NCBI RefSeq assembly: GCF_030813115.1 | Contig: NZ_JAUSTY010000011.1 | Location: forward strand, 1 to 64,000 | Direction of reading: 5' to 3' | Source of the DNA: Bacillus horti | Lineage (GTDB): Bacteria > Bacillota > Bacilli > Caldalkalibacillales > JCM-10596 | Length of the DNA: 64,000 bases | Part shown: positions 8,040 through 16,478 of the stretch, one piece after another | Position numbering within the stretch: the stretch's first letter is position 1 | Layout of the letters: each line of letters begins with the position of its first letter | Position numbers and translations under genes: made by a program | The notes under the pieces: generated by a model | Databases searched by the model: none | The model's input: only the letters and a program-made list of their open reading frames with translations | Told to the model about the DNA's origin: nothing

Positions 8040-8120
8040 ATGTCACTATTTATTTATATAATATTTGCTATTGTCTCTTTATCTATCACGTATACCCCCT
8101 ATGCCATCTATTCGACATAA
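8040..8120 (+). CDS. Possible 26-residue hydrophobic peptide
   Basis: ATG six bases behind AAAAAAGGA, followed by 26 codons: a single hydrophobic helix (MSLFIYIIFAIVSLSIT) and a short polar tail. It could be a membrane microprotein or the leftover N-terminus of a membrane gene. Only the ribosome-site spacing and composition support it. Confidence 0.3.
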   Translation: MSLFIYIIFAIVSLSITYTPYAIYST

Positions 8121-8139
8121 GGGTAAATCTTCTTGCAAA

Positions 8140-8186
8140 CAAAAAAGAGCCCCTATTAAGAGACTCTTTCAATCCTTATGGGCTCT
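8140..8186 (-). terminator. Rho-independent terminator overlapping the end of the small secreted-peptide gene
   Basis: AGAGCCC (8146-8152) pairs with GGGCTCT (8180-8186). On the minus strand the stem is followed by TTTTTTG. The upstream arm lies inside the last codons of the 49-residue gene. Confidence 0.6.
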
Positions 8187-8305
8187 GTTGGCGGCTTTGG
8201 CGGTGACCCTCCACCACCTGGATCAACAATAGCGCTTGAGATAGGAGTAAAAAGTAGCCCAAGAAGCAAAGCACTAGAAAGTAAATTCATGGATAATTTT
8301 CCCAT
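8156..8305 (-). CDS. Small secreted peptide precursor (49 residues)
   Basis: An open frame of 49 codons, ATG behind AAAGGGG (about 11 bases). Seen: a textbook signal peptide with a short basic start (MGKLS), a hydrophobic core (LLSSALLLGLLF) and a signal-peptidase site ending SSA at about residue 25. This leaves a 24-residue mature peptide: a Gly-rich turn, a Pro-rich stretch and a charged end (IRIERVS). The gene has its own terminator. Size and layout recall exported signalling peptides of Bacillales (Phr-like) or a small secreted factor, but no Rap/RRNPP receptor gene lies nearby. Function unknown. Confidence 0.55.
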   Translation of the reverse strand: MGKLSMNLLSSALLLGLLFTPISSAIVDPGGGGSPPKPPTEPIRIERVS

Positions 8306-8595
8306 TTTTATCTGTACCCCTTTCTTTTTTTTATAATTTCTATATTCTACAATCGAGTTTAATCTCCTTTACTTATCAGAATTTTCTATTTTAACTTTAA
8401 TTTTTATTTATTATTCACAAGTAAAAAAGACGCCCTCTAAATTGCTCCTACTTCACCCTGCTTACACTTGTAAATAGACCTTTATTGTAATCCAGCTCCA
8501 TGACATATGTTGCAGAGCTATTGCCTTTATCATTGAACCATTGTATAAATGATTTTATTTCTGCCATTACAGTCAATAGGGGGTTAGTATCATAA

Positions 8596-8634
8596 AATAA
8601 AAAAATCCTGCTCAGAAGTCTCTGAAACAGGATC
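8596..8634 (-). terminator. Terminator of the OsmC-family gene
   Basis: ATCCTG..TCAGA and TCTGA..CAGGAT form a stem of about 11 bp with a short loop (8606-8632), followed on the minus strand by TTTTTTTATT. It lies about 20 bases after the stop of the 9042-8656 gene. Confidence 0.8.
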
Positions 8635-8655
8635 ATTTAGTATATTTGATTCTAC

Positions 8656-9042
8656 TTATTTCTCTATCGTTTCAATTACAACATCACCACGTAATGTATT
8701 ACTAATAGTACAAGAGCGTTCCACTATCGTTAGTAGCTTAGCACGGTAAGCAGGATCTAGAACAGAAGGAAACGTAAGGGTAGTATGGAAATGAGTAAAT
8801 CGATTAGTTACCCCTTCTTCTTTTCTTGCCTTAACCTCTACGATGATTTCATCCTTCTCATACGACACTCCATCACGCTCTAAAAGCTTCTGCAATGTGA
8901 TAGATATACATAGGGCTAATGCACTCTCTAAAAGCTCTTTAGGTGATAGCCCCTCTTGATCTGGTGCGTGGCTACCAACCAGCTGTATGCCTGCTCCATT
9001 ATATACTTGATCCTGCCCACCTTCGATACGAATAATTGCCAT
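8656..9042 (-). CDS. OsmC/OhrA-family protein
   Basis: 128 residues from ATG 9042 behind AAGGGAAG. Upstream in-frame codons lack a ribosome site. Seen: the family layout with two conserved cysteines, one in the central helix (LALCISITLQKLLERDG) and one in the C-terminal half (IVERSCTISNTL), plus the typical SPKELLESA segment. Proteins of this family reduce organic hydroperoxides through the cysteine pair, using dihydrolipoyl or thiol donors, and protect against oxidative stress. Whether this is the Ohr, OsmC or YhfA type cannot be told. Monocistronic, with its own terminator. Confidence 0.85.
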   Translation of the reverse strand: MAIIRIEGGQDQVYNGAGIQLVGSHAPDQEGLSPKELLESALALCISITLQKLLERDGVSYEKDEIIVEVKARKEEGVTNRFTHFHTTLTFPSVLDPAYRAKLLTIVERSCTISNTLRGDVVIETIEK

Positions 9043-9153
9043 TGTATGACTTCCCTTCTGAATATAATGTATAACCATCCTACAACAAATGCTTGCTCAT
9101 TTACTAAAATGAAGCTTCAACATAATGAGATTTTTTACTTCAATTAAATCCTC

Positions 9154-10194
9154 TTATACAAAATGACAGGCTGTCTTATGGCCAGACCGAATCTCACGTA
9201 GCTTAGGAATCTCCTGTGCACATTGCTCGGTAGCTATAGGACACCGTGTTCTGAAGACACAGCCTGATGGGGGTTCAAGGGGTGAAGGAATCTCCCCCTT
9301 TAAAACGATTCTTTCACGCATCCGTCGAGATAGGTTGGGTACAGAGGAAAGCAGGGCTTTTGTGTAAGGGTGTAGTGGATTTGCGAACAGCTCATCGGTA
9401 TGGGCTTCCTCTACAATACGTCCTAGATACATAATACCAATCCTATCGGAAATATGTCGCACAACACTTATATCATGAGTAATAAAGAGCATCGTTAATT
9501 GAAACTCTCTCTGTAGCCTTTTGAGCATGTTTAAAATTTGCGACTGAATCGAAACATCCAAAGCAGATACAGGCTCATCACAGATCAGGATTTGCGGATT
9601 TAAAATTAGAGCTCTTGCTAGACCTAAACGCTGACGCTGTCCTCCAGAAAATTCATGTGAGTAACGGTAAGCATGCTCTGGCTGCAGTCCAACTGTTTTT
9701 AACATTTGATATACCTGTTCTATACGTTCTGATGAACTTCCTATTTGATGAATATCTAACGGCTCTCGCAGAATATCTCCTATCCTCTTACGAGGATTAA
9801 GAGAGGCATACGGGTCCTGAAAAACAAATTGTATCTCTTTACGAATAGACCTAAGCTCCCTTTCACTCAAATGGGTAATATCCTGTCCACGGTAGCGAAC
9901 CTCTCCACTTGTCGCAGGACTCAATCCAAGAAGTGCCCGACCAGTTGTACTTTTTCCTGATCCAGATTCACCTACCAAACCATAGGTTTCCCCTTCATAA
10001 AGGGAGAAAGAAACGTCCGTGACAGCGTGTACCTGTCCCTTGGAACCGAATAGCTTTCCGAAAGCACCGTATACCGGAAATTTCTTCTCCAAGGAAACAA
10101 CATCTAATAGGGGGTCTCTTTGATTCATACTCTCGGTAAAAGGCTCTACATGAACCTGATTATCTAACTGTTCCGCTTCAAGCCCTTTCTGCAT
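9154..10194 (-). CDS. Peptide ABC transporter ATP-binding protein (OppF/DppF type), system 1
   Basis: 346 residues from ATG 10194, directly behind AAGGAG, overlapping the upstream ATPase gene by 17 bases. Seen: Walker A GESGSGKST, Q-loop VFQDPYASLNP, signature SGGQRQR, Walker B LICDEPVSALD and the H-loop THD. The C-terminal oligopeptide/HPY extension has the cysteine cluster (CVFRTRCPIATEQC) that binds iron-sulphur in some homologues. It is one of the two ATPases powering the permease pair below and is the last gene of a five-gene operon: binding protein, two permeases, two ATPases. Confidence 0.93.
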   Translation of the reverse strand: MQKGLEAEQLDNQVHVEPFTESMNQRDPLLDVVSLEKKFPVYGAFGKLFGSKGQVHAVTDVSFSLYEGETYGLVGESGSGKSTTGRALLGLSPATSGEVRYRGQDITHLSERELRSIRKEIQFVFQDPYASLNPRKRIGDILREPLDIHQIGSSSERIEQVYQMLKTVGLQPEHAYRYSHEFSGGQRQRLGLARALILNPQILICDEPVSALDVSIQSQILNMLKRLQREFQLTMLFITHDISVVRHISDRIGIMYLGRIVEEAHTDELFANPLHPYTKALLSSVPNLSRRMRERIVLKGEIPSPLEPPSGCVFRTRCPIATEQCAQEIPKLREIRSGHKTACHFV

Positions 10195-11191
10195 GATCGC
10201 TCTCCTCCCTTCTACGTCTAATTTCATCATAGTGCCAGCATTTAACTCTATGATTTTCACTTACCGTTTCCATTTGAGGCTCTACCTGTCTACACTGATC
10301 ATCCGCAAACGGACATCTAGTAGCGAAACGACAACCAATCGGAATATCTGTTAATGAAGGAACGGTTCCTTCAATCACATGAAGATCCTCATGACGATTA
10401 CCATCTATGCGTGGAATTGAACGAATAAGTCCCTGTGTATAAGGGTGTAAAGGATTAGAAAACAATAGATCCGTCGGTAGCTCTTCTACAATCTGCCCTA
10501 GGTACATCACCTTGACACTTGTACAAATCTCCGCAACTACTCCTAAATCATGCGTAATGAAAAGCACTCCCATTTCTAGCTTCTCATTAAGCTCCACAAT
10601 GAGCTCTAAAATTTGAGCCTGAATGGTCACATCAAGAGCCGTAGTAGGCTCATCTGCAATCAGTAGCTTGGGCTCACAGGCAAGCGCCATGGCAATCATA
10701 GCCCTCTGTTGCATACCTCCAGACAGCTGGTGCGGATACTCATCAATTCTCCGCTCAGGGGATGGGATTCCCGTTAAAGAAAGCATACGAATTGCCTTGT
10801 TCCTAGCCTCCTTTGGAGGCAAACCTTGATGAAGACGTATCACTTCTTCAATTTGATCTCCGACGGTATATACAGGATTTAATGAGGTCAAGGGGTCCTG
10901 AAAGATAATAGAGATATTTGAGCCTCGAATACTACGTAGCTTCTTAGGAGTAAGCTTGAGTAAATCCTCGCCATCAAATAGCGCCTCCCCCTCATAAGAC
11001 ACATCCTCTGTATGATCTAACAAACGGAGAATGGATTGTGACATCACACTTTTTCCACATCCGGATTCACCTACAATCCCTACAATCTCCCCCTTACTTA
11101 TGGTGAAGCTTACACCATCAACGGCAGTAACCTGCCCACGCTCCGTATAAAAATGCGTCCGTAGCTGACATACATCCAACAATGGGTTCAT
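10178..11191 (-). CDS. Peptide ABC transporter ATP-binding protein (OppD/DppD type), system 1
   Basis: 337 residues, ATG behind AAGGAG. Seen: Walker [20 protein letters not shown], signature LSGGMQQR, Walker [13 protein letters not shown], and the C-terminal cysteine cluster (CRFATRCPFADDQC). It pairs with the OppF-type ATPase just downstream, to which it is translationally coupled. It lies 18 bases behind the OppC-type permease. Substrate choice is set by the binding protein at 14829, not by this subunit. Confidence 0.93.
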   Translation of the reverse strand: MNPLLDVCQLRTHFYTERGQVTAVDGVSFTISKGEIVGIVGESGCGKSVMSQSILRLLDHTEDVSYEGEALFDGEDLLKLTPKKLRSIRGSNISIIFQDPLTSLNPVYTVGDQIEEVIRLHQGLPPKEARNKAIRMLSLTGIPSPERRIDEYPHQLSGGMQQRAMIAMALACEPKLLIADEPTTALDVTIQAQILELIVELNEKLEMGVLFITHDLGVVAEICTSVKVMYLGQIVEELPTDLLFSNPLHPYTQGLIRSIPRIDGNRHEDLHVIEGTVPSLTDIPIGCRFATRCPFADDQCRQVEPQMETVSENHRVKCWHYDEIRRRREESDHAERA

Positions 11192-11209
11192 CTACACCAC
11201 TCCTTACAC

Positions 11210-12121
11210 TTATTTTTTCTTTTTACGAAGCCGGATTCTTGAATCTAAATAGTCTCTCAACCCGTCTCCTAGTAGATTTAAGGATAAGATGGACAGAACA
11301 ATGACCGCTCCTGGGAATACAACCATCCACCACGCTTTAAAAATGACTAGCTTACTCGCCTGCAAAATATTTCCCCAGCTTGGCTCTGGAGCAGGAATAC
11401 CAGCCCCTAAAAAGCTTAATGCTGCCTCTGAAATGATAGCATCCGCAAAGACAAAGGTAGCCTGCACTAACAGCGGTGAAAGGACATTGGGCACAATATG
11501 TCTCCATATGATACGAGTACTACCAGCTCCCTGCACCTGCATAGCCTCAATATATGGCATCTCTCTGATGATCAATGCGGATGAGCGAACCACCCTAGCA
11601 ATATTCGGGGTAAAGACAACGGTTAACGCAATGATGACATTAGTAGCTGATGCACCAAGTGCAGCCATTAGAGCAATAGCCAAAAGAATTCCCGGTATAG
11701 CCACAAGCCCGTCACAAATTCGCATCAGGATATGATCTAGCGTTTTATAAAAGGACGCATACACACCAATAATTAATCCTAATACAGAGGATAGTAAAGC
11801 AACGATTAATCCCACAGAAATAGAAACCCTTGCTCCATAAATGATACGCGTTAGCAAATCTCGCCCAAATTCATCAGTTCCAAGCCAATGAGTTACGCTT
11901 GGCTCCTGCAAACGTTCAACTACCTTCATGTCGTATGGATCATAAGGAGTAACAAGTGGTCCAAATAAAGCAACCAATATGAAAAAAGCAAGGATTCCTC
12001 CCCCAATTAAAATACCGTAGTTGGATCGGATCCGCAGGAAGGAAAGGCGGCGCTGATCCGCCTTCATCTGTTTGCTCAGTTCTGCAATACGTGCTCTTTC
12101 TTCAGCCGTTATCATCATCAA
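11210..12121 (-). CDS. Peptide ABC transporter permease (OppC/DppC type), system 1
   Basis: 303 residues; three ATGs in a row follow GGAGGG, and the exact one is uncertain. It has a cytoplasmic N-terminus with the OppC-N segment, then six predicted membrane helices. Seen: the family motif WLGTDEFGRD near the first periplasmic loop and the EAA loop (EAMQVQGAGSTRIIWRHIVP) that docks on the ATPases. It forms a heterodimer with the OppB-type permease encoded immediately upstream (six-base gap). Confidence 0.93.
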   Translation of the reverse strand: MMMITAEERARIAELSKQMKADQRRLSFLRIRSNYGILIGGGILAFFILVALFGPLVTPYDPYDMKVVERLQEPSVTHWLGTDEFGRDLLTRIIYGARVSISVGLIVALLSSVLGLIIGVYASFYKTLDHILMRICDGLVAIPGILLAIALMAALGASATNVIIALTVVFTPNIARVVRSSALIIREMPYIEAMQVQGAGSTRIIWRHIVPNVLSPLLVQATFVFADAIISEAALSFLGAGIPAPEPSWGNILQASKLVIFKAWWMVVFPGAVIVLSILSLNLLGDGLRDYLDSRIRLRKKKK

Positions 12122-12127
12122 TCCCTC

Positions 12128-13078
12128 CTATTTCCGATCCAAGCGTACCCGTGGGTCGATGATGCCGTATAGCAGATCAATCAATAAATTGATGCCTACA
12201 TACATCACGGTCACTACAAGCACCACACCTTGAATCACAGCAAAATCACGTCGTGCAATTGAATTAAGAATGAGTTGTCCAAGTCCCGGTATGTTAAATA
12301 TGAACTCTACCACCACAGCACCAGTAATAAGAGTTCCAAAGGTTTGCCCAATCACTGTTAAAATCGGAAGAAAAGCATTACGAAAAGCATGCTTTAGAAG
12401 TACCTTTACTTCAGGTAAACCCTTAGAACGAGCCGTCTTAATAAAAGGGTGATTGAGAATTTCAAGCATGGACGACCTAGTCATTCTAGTAGTGAGGGCA
12501 GCTTGAATCACTCCTAATGAAATACCAGGCATAATCAAATACTGTAGATGATTCCACAGACCCTTACTCAGTGGTTCATATCCAGCCACTGGAAACCACT
12601 GAAGCTTGACACCAAACCCAAGCATCAGAAGCAGTCCAAGTAAAAAGCTTGGTATAGCCATCCCTAGCAAAGAGGCTCCCATTAATGAGTAATCCACTGC
12701 CGTACCTCGTTTGTAAGCAGCCAGCACTCCAAATGGTATAGCTAACAAAAGAGCAATAGATTGTGCCACTATGGCTAGAGAAAGTGTAGGACCGATATGT
12801 TCAATAATCGCTTTATTAACCGACTGACGCATAAAGATTGAATCACCAAGATCACCACGAAGCACCTTCCCAACCCATTGGATATATTGCTCATAGATAG
12901 GTTGATTCAGACCAAGCTGTTCATTTAAAGCCTCCACTTGCTCTTTGGTTGCCTCCATTCCAAGAATAGCTGCTGCCGGATCACCTGGAGTAATATGAAT
13001 AATCATAAAGATAACTACCGTTACTACAAATAAAACAGGTATTAAAGACAGCAACCGTTTAATAATATACGCCAGCAT
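12128..13078 (-). CDS. Peptide ABC transporter permease (OppB/DppB type), system 1
   Basis: 316 residues, ATG behind GGGGGAGA. Six predicted membrane helices. Seen: the typical start MLAYIIKRLLSLIPVLFVVT, the HITPGDPA motif after the first helix, an EAA-type loop (KTARSKGLPEVKVLLKHAFRN) and the C-terminal YGIIDPRVRLD. It forms the channel with the OppC-type partner. A hairpin between this gene and the binding-protein gene may lower its expression relative to that protein. Confidence 0.93.
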   Translation of the reverse strand: MLAYIIKRLLSLIPVLFVVTVVIFMIIHITPGDPAAAILGMEATKEQVEALNEQLGLNQPIYEQYIQWVGKVLRGDLGDSIFMRQSVNKAIIEHIGPTLSLAIVAQSIALLLAIPFGVLAAYKRGTAVDYSLMGASLLGMAIPSFLLGLLLMLGFGVKLQWFPVAGYEPLSKGLWNHLQYLIMPGISLGVIQAALTTRMTRSSMLEILNHPFIKTARSKGLPEVKVLLKHAFRNAFLPILTVIGQTFGTLITGAVVVEFIFNIPGLGQLILNSIARRDFAVIQGVVLVVTVMYVGINLLIDLLYGIIDPRVRLDRK

Positions 13079-13119
13079 ATTTCTCCCCCCTATTCCTTCT
13101 GAAACATCAAGATTAAATT

Positions 13120-13165
13120 GTCTTTAAAAAAAGAAGAGCGCTCAAGTGGGCAAGCCACTTGTCAC
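13120..13165 (-). terminator. Hairpin between binding-protein and permease genes (attenuator or processing site)
   Basis: CAAGTGG and CCACTTG (about 13143-13161) form a perfect 7-bp stem with a five-base loop. On the minus strand a T-run follows about a dozen bases later. Such partial terminators or RNA-stabilising stems behind binding-protein genes let them be made in excess over the membrane parts. Inference. Confidence 0.45.
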
Positions 13166-13212
13166 ACCCTCCTAGTTCATCACGAGCTTTTTCAGTCTAG
13201 TAACTGTCTTGT

Positions 13213-14829
13213 TTATTTTGGTAGCTTGGCATTCCAAACAACTGGAGCCTCATAAAGCTCAAAGCCTTCTAAGTCCTTATTAATAGCTACCACTCCGTTA
13301 TAATGTCCGATTACTGTAGAGGAAGCATGTTCATACATGAAGCCCTGTAGCTTCTCCCATTCTGCTTTAGCTTGTTCTGGTGTTGAAGCAGAGCGAATTT
13401 CAATAAGAGCTTGCTTTACTGTCTCGTTATCCAATCCTGCCCAGTCCGGGTTTACAGCCAAGAGCTGAGGTGGTGTTAACTGGTAACCTGTACTAGCTAC
13501 AAAAATATCCCACTTACTGGTGTCATTCTTCGTCTCTAGGAAGGTAGGAAAATCATAGTTTTCAACTTTAACGTTCATTCCAATCTGACGTAGCTGCTCC
13601 TGAATAACTAACGTAGCTGTATACATTTCATTGTAATCTCTTGTTGTTAGAAGCGTAATCTCTTCCCCGTTATAGCCTGCCTCATCCAACAACGCTTTCG
13701 CCTTATCTGGATCAGCTTGATTGTAATATTCAGCACCTGCTTCATTTGACCACTGAACCTGATTTTGATTTAAATAGCCTGGATGCAGAGTATATAGGTC
13801 AGGCTTAGTAAAGCTAGCCAACATAATCTCTTCATTATTAAAGGCTGCGAGTATCGCTTGACGAATGTTTACATCTGCAAGTAAGCCCTCTGATGTGTTG
13901 AAGAAAGCAGTCAGAGCACCACCAGGAAAGGATTGAACATCTAGATTGTTATCCGCAACTAACTCATCATAGTTTTCAAGTGGAATGCTATCTGCTACAT
14001 CGTATTGTCCTGTCTTAATACCAGCAATACGAGTAGAATGATCCGTTACAAAATGGAAGTACAGATTTTCTGTTGGTGCTTCCTTACGCCCATCAAAGCC
14101 GCTTGGATCATTCTGCAATGAGTTGTGATACTCATCAAACCGAACGAGATGAATATATTGATCCTGCCTCCACTCCTCAAATTTATATGGACCAGTTCCG
14201 ATGTATTCAGTAATTCCTTCAGCTGATGCTGAATCAATAATTTCCTTTGGTACGATGGAACCAAATTGAGCTTGAGCTGATAATAAAATAAGGACATCTG
14301 AAGTCGCATCCTCAACTGTTAGCTTAACTGTGTACGGATCAATCTCCTCGAAATTTGCATTAGGAAGTAATGTCTTAGCACGAGATGAATTCACTAGCCA
14401 GCGATTCATTGAAGCGACGACATCCTCTGCAACCATTTCTTTGCCGTTATGGAACTTGACTCCCTGACGTAGTGGAAACGTATAGGTTAGCCCATCGTCA
14501 CTAATTTCCACCGATTCAGCTAATACTGGTACTGGCTCGTAATCAGCATTGAGTGTAAATAACTGTTCGAAAATATTACCAGCTGTATCTAGGGCTACAG
14601 CTGAGACCGTAATCGGAGTATCTAATGTCGGAGGTTGGGCGGTCAAGGCAATATTCAGATCATCTTTGTACTCCAACTCAGTGTTTTCATTACCATTTAC
14701 TGATTCACTAGTGGATGGTGTGTTCTCCGTGTCGTTAGAATCAGTAGAAGCATTACTACCACACGCAGCCAATACCAGTACAAAAAACAGCGTAAGTACG
14801 ATCCAGCCTGACTTCTTAATGATGTTCAT
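13213..14829 (-). CDS. Peptide ABC transporter substrate-binding lipoprotein (SBP family 5), system 1
   Basis: 538 residues from ATG 14829 behind AAGGGGAGAAG. Seen: a lipoprotein signal peptide with basic MNIIKK, hydrophobic core and lipobox LAAC, so the mature protein is lipid-anchored outside the membrane. A Ser/Thr/Asn-rich linker follows, then the family 5 fold (VAEDVVASMNRW, NIRQAILAAFNNEEI, ADPDKAKALLDEAGYNGEEI). It captures peptides or related solutes for the permease pair encoded downstream. Family 5 members also bind glutathione, nickel or sugars, so the ligand is open. A strong promoter lies about 130 bases upstream. Confidence 0.92.
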   Translation of the reverse strand: MNIIKKSGWIVLTLFFVLVLAACGSNASTDSNDTENTPSTSESVNGNENTELEYKDDLNIALTAQPPTLDTPITVSAVALDTAGNIFEQLFTLNADYEPVPVLAESVEISDDGLTYTFPLRQGVKFHNGKEMVAEDVVASMNRWLVNSSRAKTLLPNANFEEIDPYTVKLTVEDATSDVLILLSAQAQFGSIVPKEIIDSASAEGITEYIGTGPYKFEEWRQDQYIHLVRFDEYHNSLQNDPSGFDGRKEAPTENLYFHFVTDHSTRIAGIKTGQYDVADSIPLENYDELVADNNLDVQSFPGGALTAFFNTSEGLLADVNIRQAILAAFNNEEIMLASFTKPDLYTLHPGYLNQNQVQWSNEAGAEYYNQADPDKAKALLDEAGYNGEEITLLTTRDYNEMYTATLVIQEQLRQIGMNVKVENYDFPTFLETKNDTSKWDIFVASTGYQLTPPQLLAVNPDWAGLDNETVKQALIEIRSASTPEQAKAEWEKLQGFMYEHASSTVIGHYNGVVAINKDLEGFELYEAPVVWNAKLPK

Positions 14830-14958
14830 TTTCTCTTCTCCCCTTGTAATCAAGTCTTTAGTCCCCTACATTGTAAGAGCACAATGAATTAAACATAAAT
14901 AAGTAAGTATCTTATTAAACAAAACCAACTAAACGCATAAGAATTAATGAATATTGAA

Positions 14959-14987
14959 ATACTACTTGAATCCTCGTTTTTTGTCAA
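14959..14987 (-). promoter_or_regulatory. Sigma-A promoter of peptide transporter operon 1
   Basis: On the minus strand, TTGACA (14987-14982) and TAGTAT (14964-14959) are separated by exactly 17 bases. Transcription would start near 14952, leaving an AT-rich leader of about 120 bases with no recognised riboswitch. Confidence 0.65.
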
Positions 14988-15016
14988 TGTAAACATATGT
15001 CATAATTAGGGGGTAT

Positions 15017-15062
15017 AAAAAAGGACTGTAACAGCCTGCCTCAAAGCAAGTATTACAGCCCT
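15017..15062 (-). terminator. Terminator upstream of transporter operon 1
   Basis: GGACTGTAAC (from 15023) pairs with GTTAT-side ATTACAGCC (to about 15061) in a long stem containing G-U pairs. On the minus strand the stem is followed by six or more Ts. It ends transcription of the 15488-15156 gene. Confidence 0.75.
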
Positions 15063-15155
15063 CAAATACACTTCAATTGCATCAATTGTGGTTTTAGCAC
15101 AAGCGAAGCTATTGAATATTTTTATGCTTCTACTGTGACAGATATCGCTATGTTA

Positions 15156-15488
15156 TTAAACCTTAGGCTGCACCACTCCAGAAAAACGTTTTGCTAATGC
15201 TTCAGAAAACGGAAGAATCAATTCCATATTCCATTCCTTTAATCGATTGTCATGTATATCGACAATTAAGCTTTTCTTTTTTGGCCAATATGTTACTTCA
15301 AGAACACCAGCTACATTGCCTTTCTTTAGATGATAATGGATGGAACCAGGCATCTTAGAAAGTGTTGTCTTCTGGGTAACTTTAAGCTGAAATTCGGAAA
15401 TAACCTCTTCGATTTCTTGAACTACATCATTAACATCAAGATTTTCTTCTTCTGATAGCTTAGAATTCATTACTTCATACATCATCAT
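15156..15488 (-). CDS. Protein of unknown function (110 residues)
   Basis: ATG behind AAGGGGGTGG; three ATG codons stand near the start, so the exact one is uncertain. It is a soluble protein: an acidic helical N-terminal half (VNDVVQEIEEVISEF), then a likely beta-sheet part (GSIHYHLKKG, VLEVTYWPKKKSLIVDIHDN). No catalytic motif or family was recognised. It has its own strong terminator and lies near the XRE regulator pair, but a link to them is not shown. Confidence 0.6.
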   Translation of the reverse strand: MMMYEVMNSKLSEEENLDVNDVVQEIEEVISEFQLKVTQKTTLSKMPGSIHYHLKKGNVAGVLEVTYWPKKKSLIVDIHDNRLKEWNMELILPFSEALAKRFSGVVQPKV

Positions 15489-15576
15489 AAAAATCCACCC
15501 CCTTCACAATAAATTTCAGTTATGGCTTTCATATTCCCTTCCTTATGGCATCAACTTTTTTAATGTGTCATTTTGA

Positions 15577-15792
15577 TCACTCGCGAGATCTGAGAATAAA
15601 CAATTCCTCCACTGCTACTTCAAAAACCTTAGCTAATTTAATTGCTAATATAGCACTTGGCATAAACTTGCCATTTTCAATCGTATTAATTGTTTTTCTT
15701 GTCACTCCAATCAATTCTGCCAGTTGTTCCTGGGTAAGATTATGCTTTGCCCTATGCACCTTTAACAGATTTTCTAGATAGTCTTCATTCAT
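15577..15792 (-). CDS. XRE-family (Cro/CI-type) transcriptional regulator
   Basis: 71 residues from ATG 15792, eight bases behind GAGG; an upstream in-frame TTG lacks a ribosome site. The whole protein is one HTH domain (LTQEQLAELIGVTRKTINTIENG) with a short C-terminal helix pair (AIKLAKVFEVAVEELF). It lies 16 bases behind the membrane-protein gene, forming a two-gene module common in Firmicutes. It probably represses its own operon through the AGGTTAC/GTAACCT repeat at the promoter. Confidence 0.85.
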   Translation of the reverse strand: MNEDYLENLLKVHRAKHNLTQEQLAELIGVTRKTINTIENGKFMPSAILAIKLAKVFEVAVEELFILRSRE

Positions 15793-15808
15793 TGATTGAA
15801 CCTCATTT

Positions 15809-16246
15809 TCATTCTTTTTCAAAGATTAGGTAAGAGATAAGTGTAGTAACAACTCCAGTAAAAAGAAAAGTGAGCAAAACAAATTCAATGTTTAACTGAA
15901 TCCATTGGCTTAAACCGAGTAGAATAGTGCTTACACCTATGAGCACCCAAAACCCTACCATAAAACTCTTTAAACGAATGAGTTGATAATACTCATTGTT
16001 TAAGGCGTTCACCAGCTTACGTTTTTTTCGAACCGCTAATGATAGCTGTACCATACGAATAAGATAAAACGTCCAAACAAGCCCACCAAGGCCAGAAATA
16101 ACCGCACCCCATCCCGTTAGCTGCCACAACCGCCCATCATTTAAACTGTTAGCCAGCACGGGCAATAGCCAGACCATATAACCGAGTAGGGACCCAATCA
16201 AGCCTCTTGTTCTTTTCCTTTCCAGCAGAGTGATTTCAGATATCAA
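15809..16246 (-). CDS. Four-helix membrane protein paired with the XRE regulator
   Basis: 145 residues, ATG behind AGGAGGAG. Four predicted membrane helices in two hairpins (about residues 15-33, 43-65, 95-112 and 118-140) with a basic cytoplasmic loop between (VRKKRKLVNALNNEYYQL). Its architecture resembles small membrane proteins regularly encoded next to short XRE regulators in Bacilli; function unknown. It is the first gene of the pair. Confidence 0.7.
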   Translation of the reverse strand: MISEITLLERKRTRGLIGSLLGYMVWLLPVLANSLNDGRLWQLTGWGAVISGLGGLVWTFYLIRMVQLSLAVRKKRKLVNALNNEYYQLIRLKSFMVGFWVLIGVSTILLGLSQWIQLNIEFVLLTFLFTGVVTTLISYLIFEKE

Positions 16247-16278
16247 CTAATATCTCCTCCTAGTTCAATAGCATAAAT

Positions 16279-16322
16279 GTAACCTATACTACTCATTTTA
16301 TCACCTTTAGGTTACTTGTCAA
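16279..16322 (-). promoter_or_regulatory. Promoter with inverted repeat, likely XRE operator
   Basis: On the minus strand, TTGACA (16322-16317) and TAAAAT (16300-16295) are spaced 16 bases. GTAACCT/AGGTTAC arms at 16315-16309 and 16285-16279 flank the -10 box. The layout suits looping or paired binding by the downstream XRE protein. Confidence 0.6.
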
Positions 16323-16351
16323 CGAGGCAGGCTTCTATTTATTTCAAATAT

Positions 16352-16393
16352 AAAAATACACCGCCAAGCCATCTCAGCCTGTAACGGTGTATC
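16352..16393 (-). terminator. Terminator of the second peptide transporter/D-amino-acid operon
   Basis: ATACACCG (16356-16363) and CGGTGTAT (16385-16392) form a perfect 8-bp stem, followed on the minus strand by TTTTTATA. It lies about 90 bases after the last ATPase gene. Confidence 0.75.
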
Positions 16394-16478
16394 CTATTCT
16401 TGAAGAGCTTACATTCTCATACTTTTTATAGTTTACCGCAAATAAAACTGTGTTGTGCTTAGTATCCGATCCGATTTT

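Noticed and set aside
8448-8636. 62-codon leftward frame
   Set aside because: It overlaps the OsmC terminator, has no ribosome site, and shows no recognisable domain; a 39-codon tail (from MAEIKSF) could be a gene fragment but cannot be supported.
11289-11735. 148-codon rightward frame
   Set aside because: Antisense shadow of the OppC-type permease.
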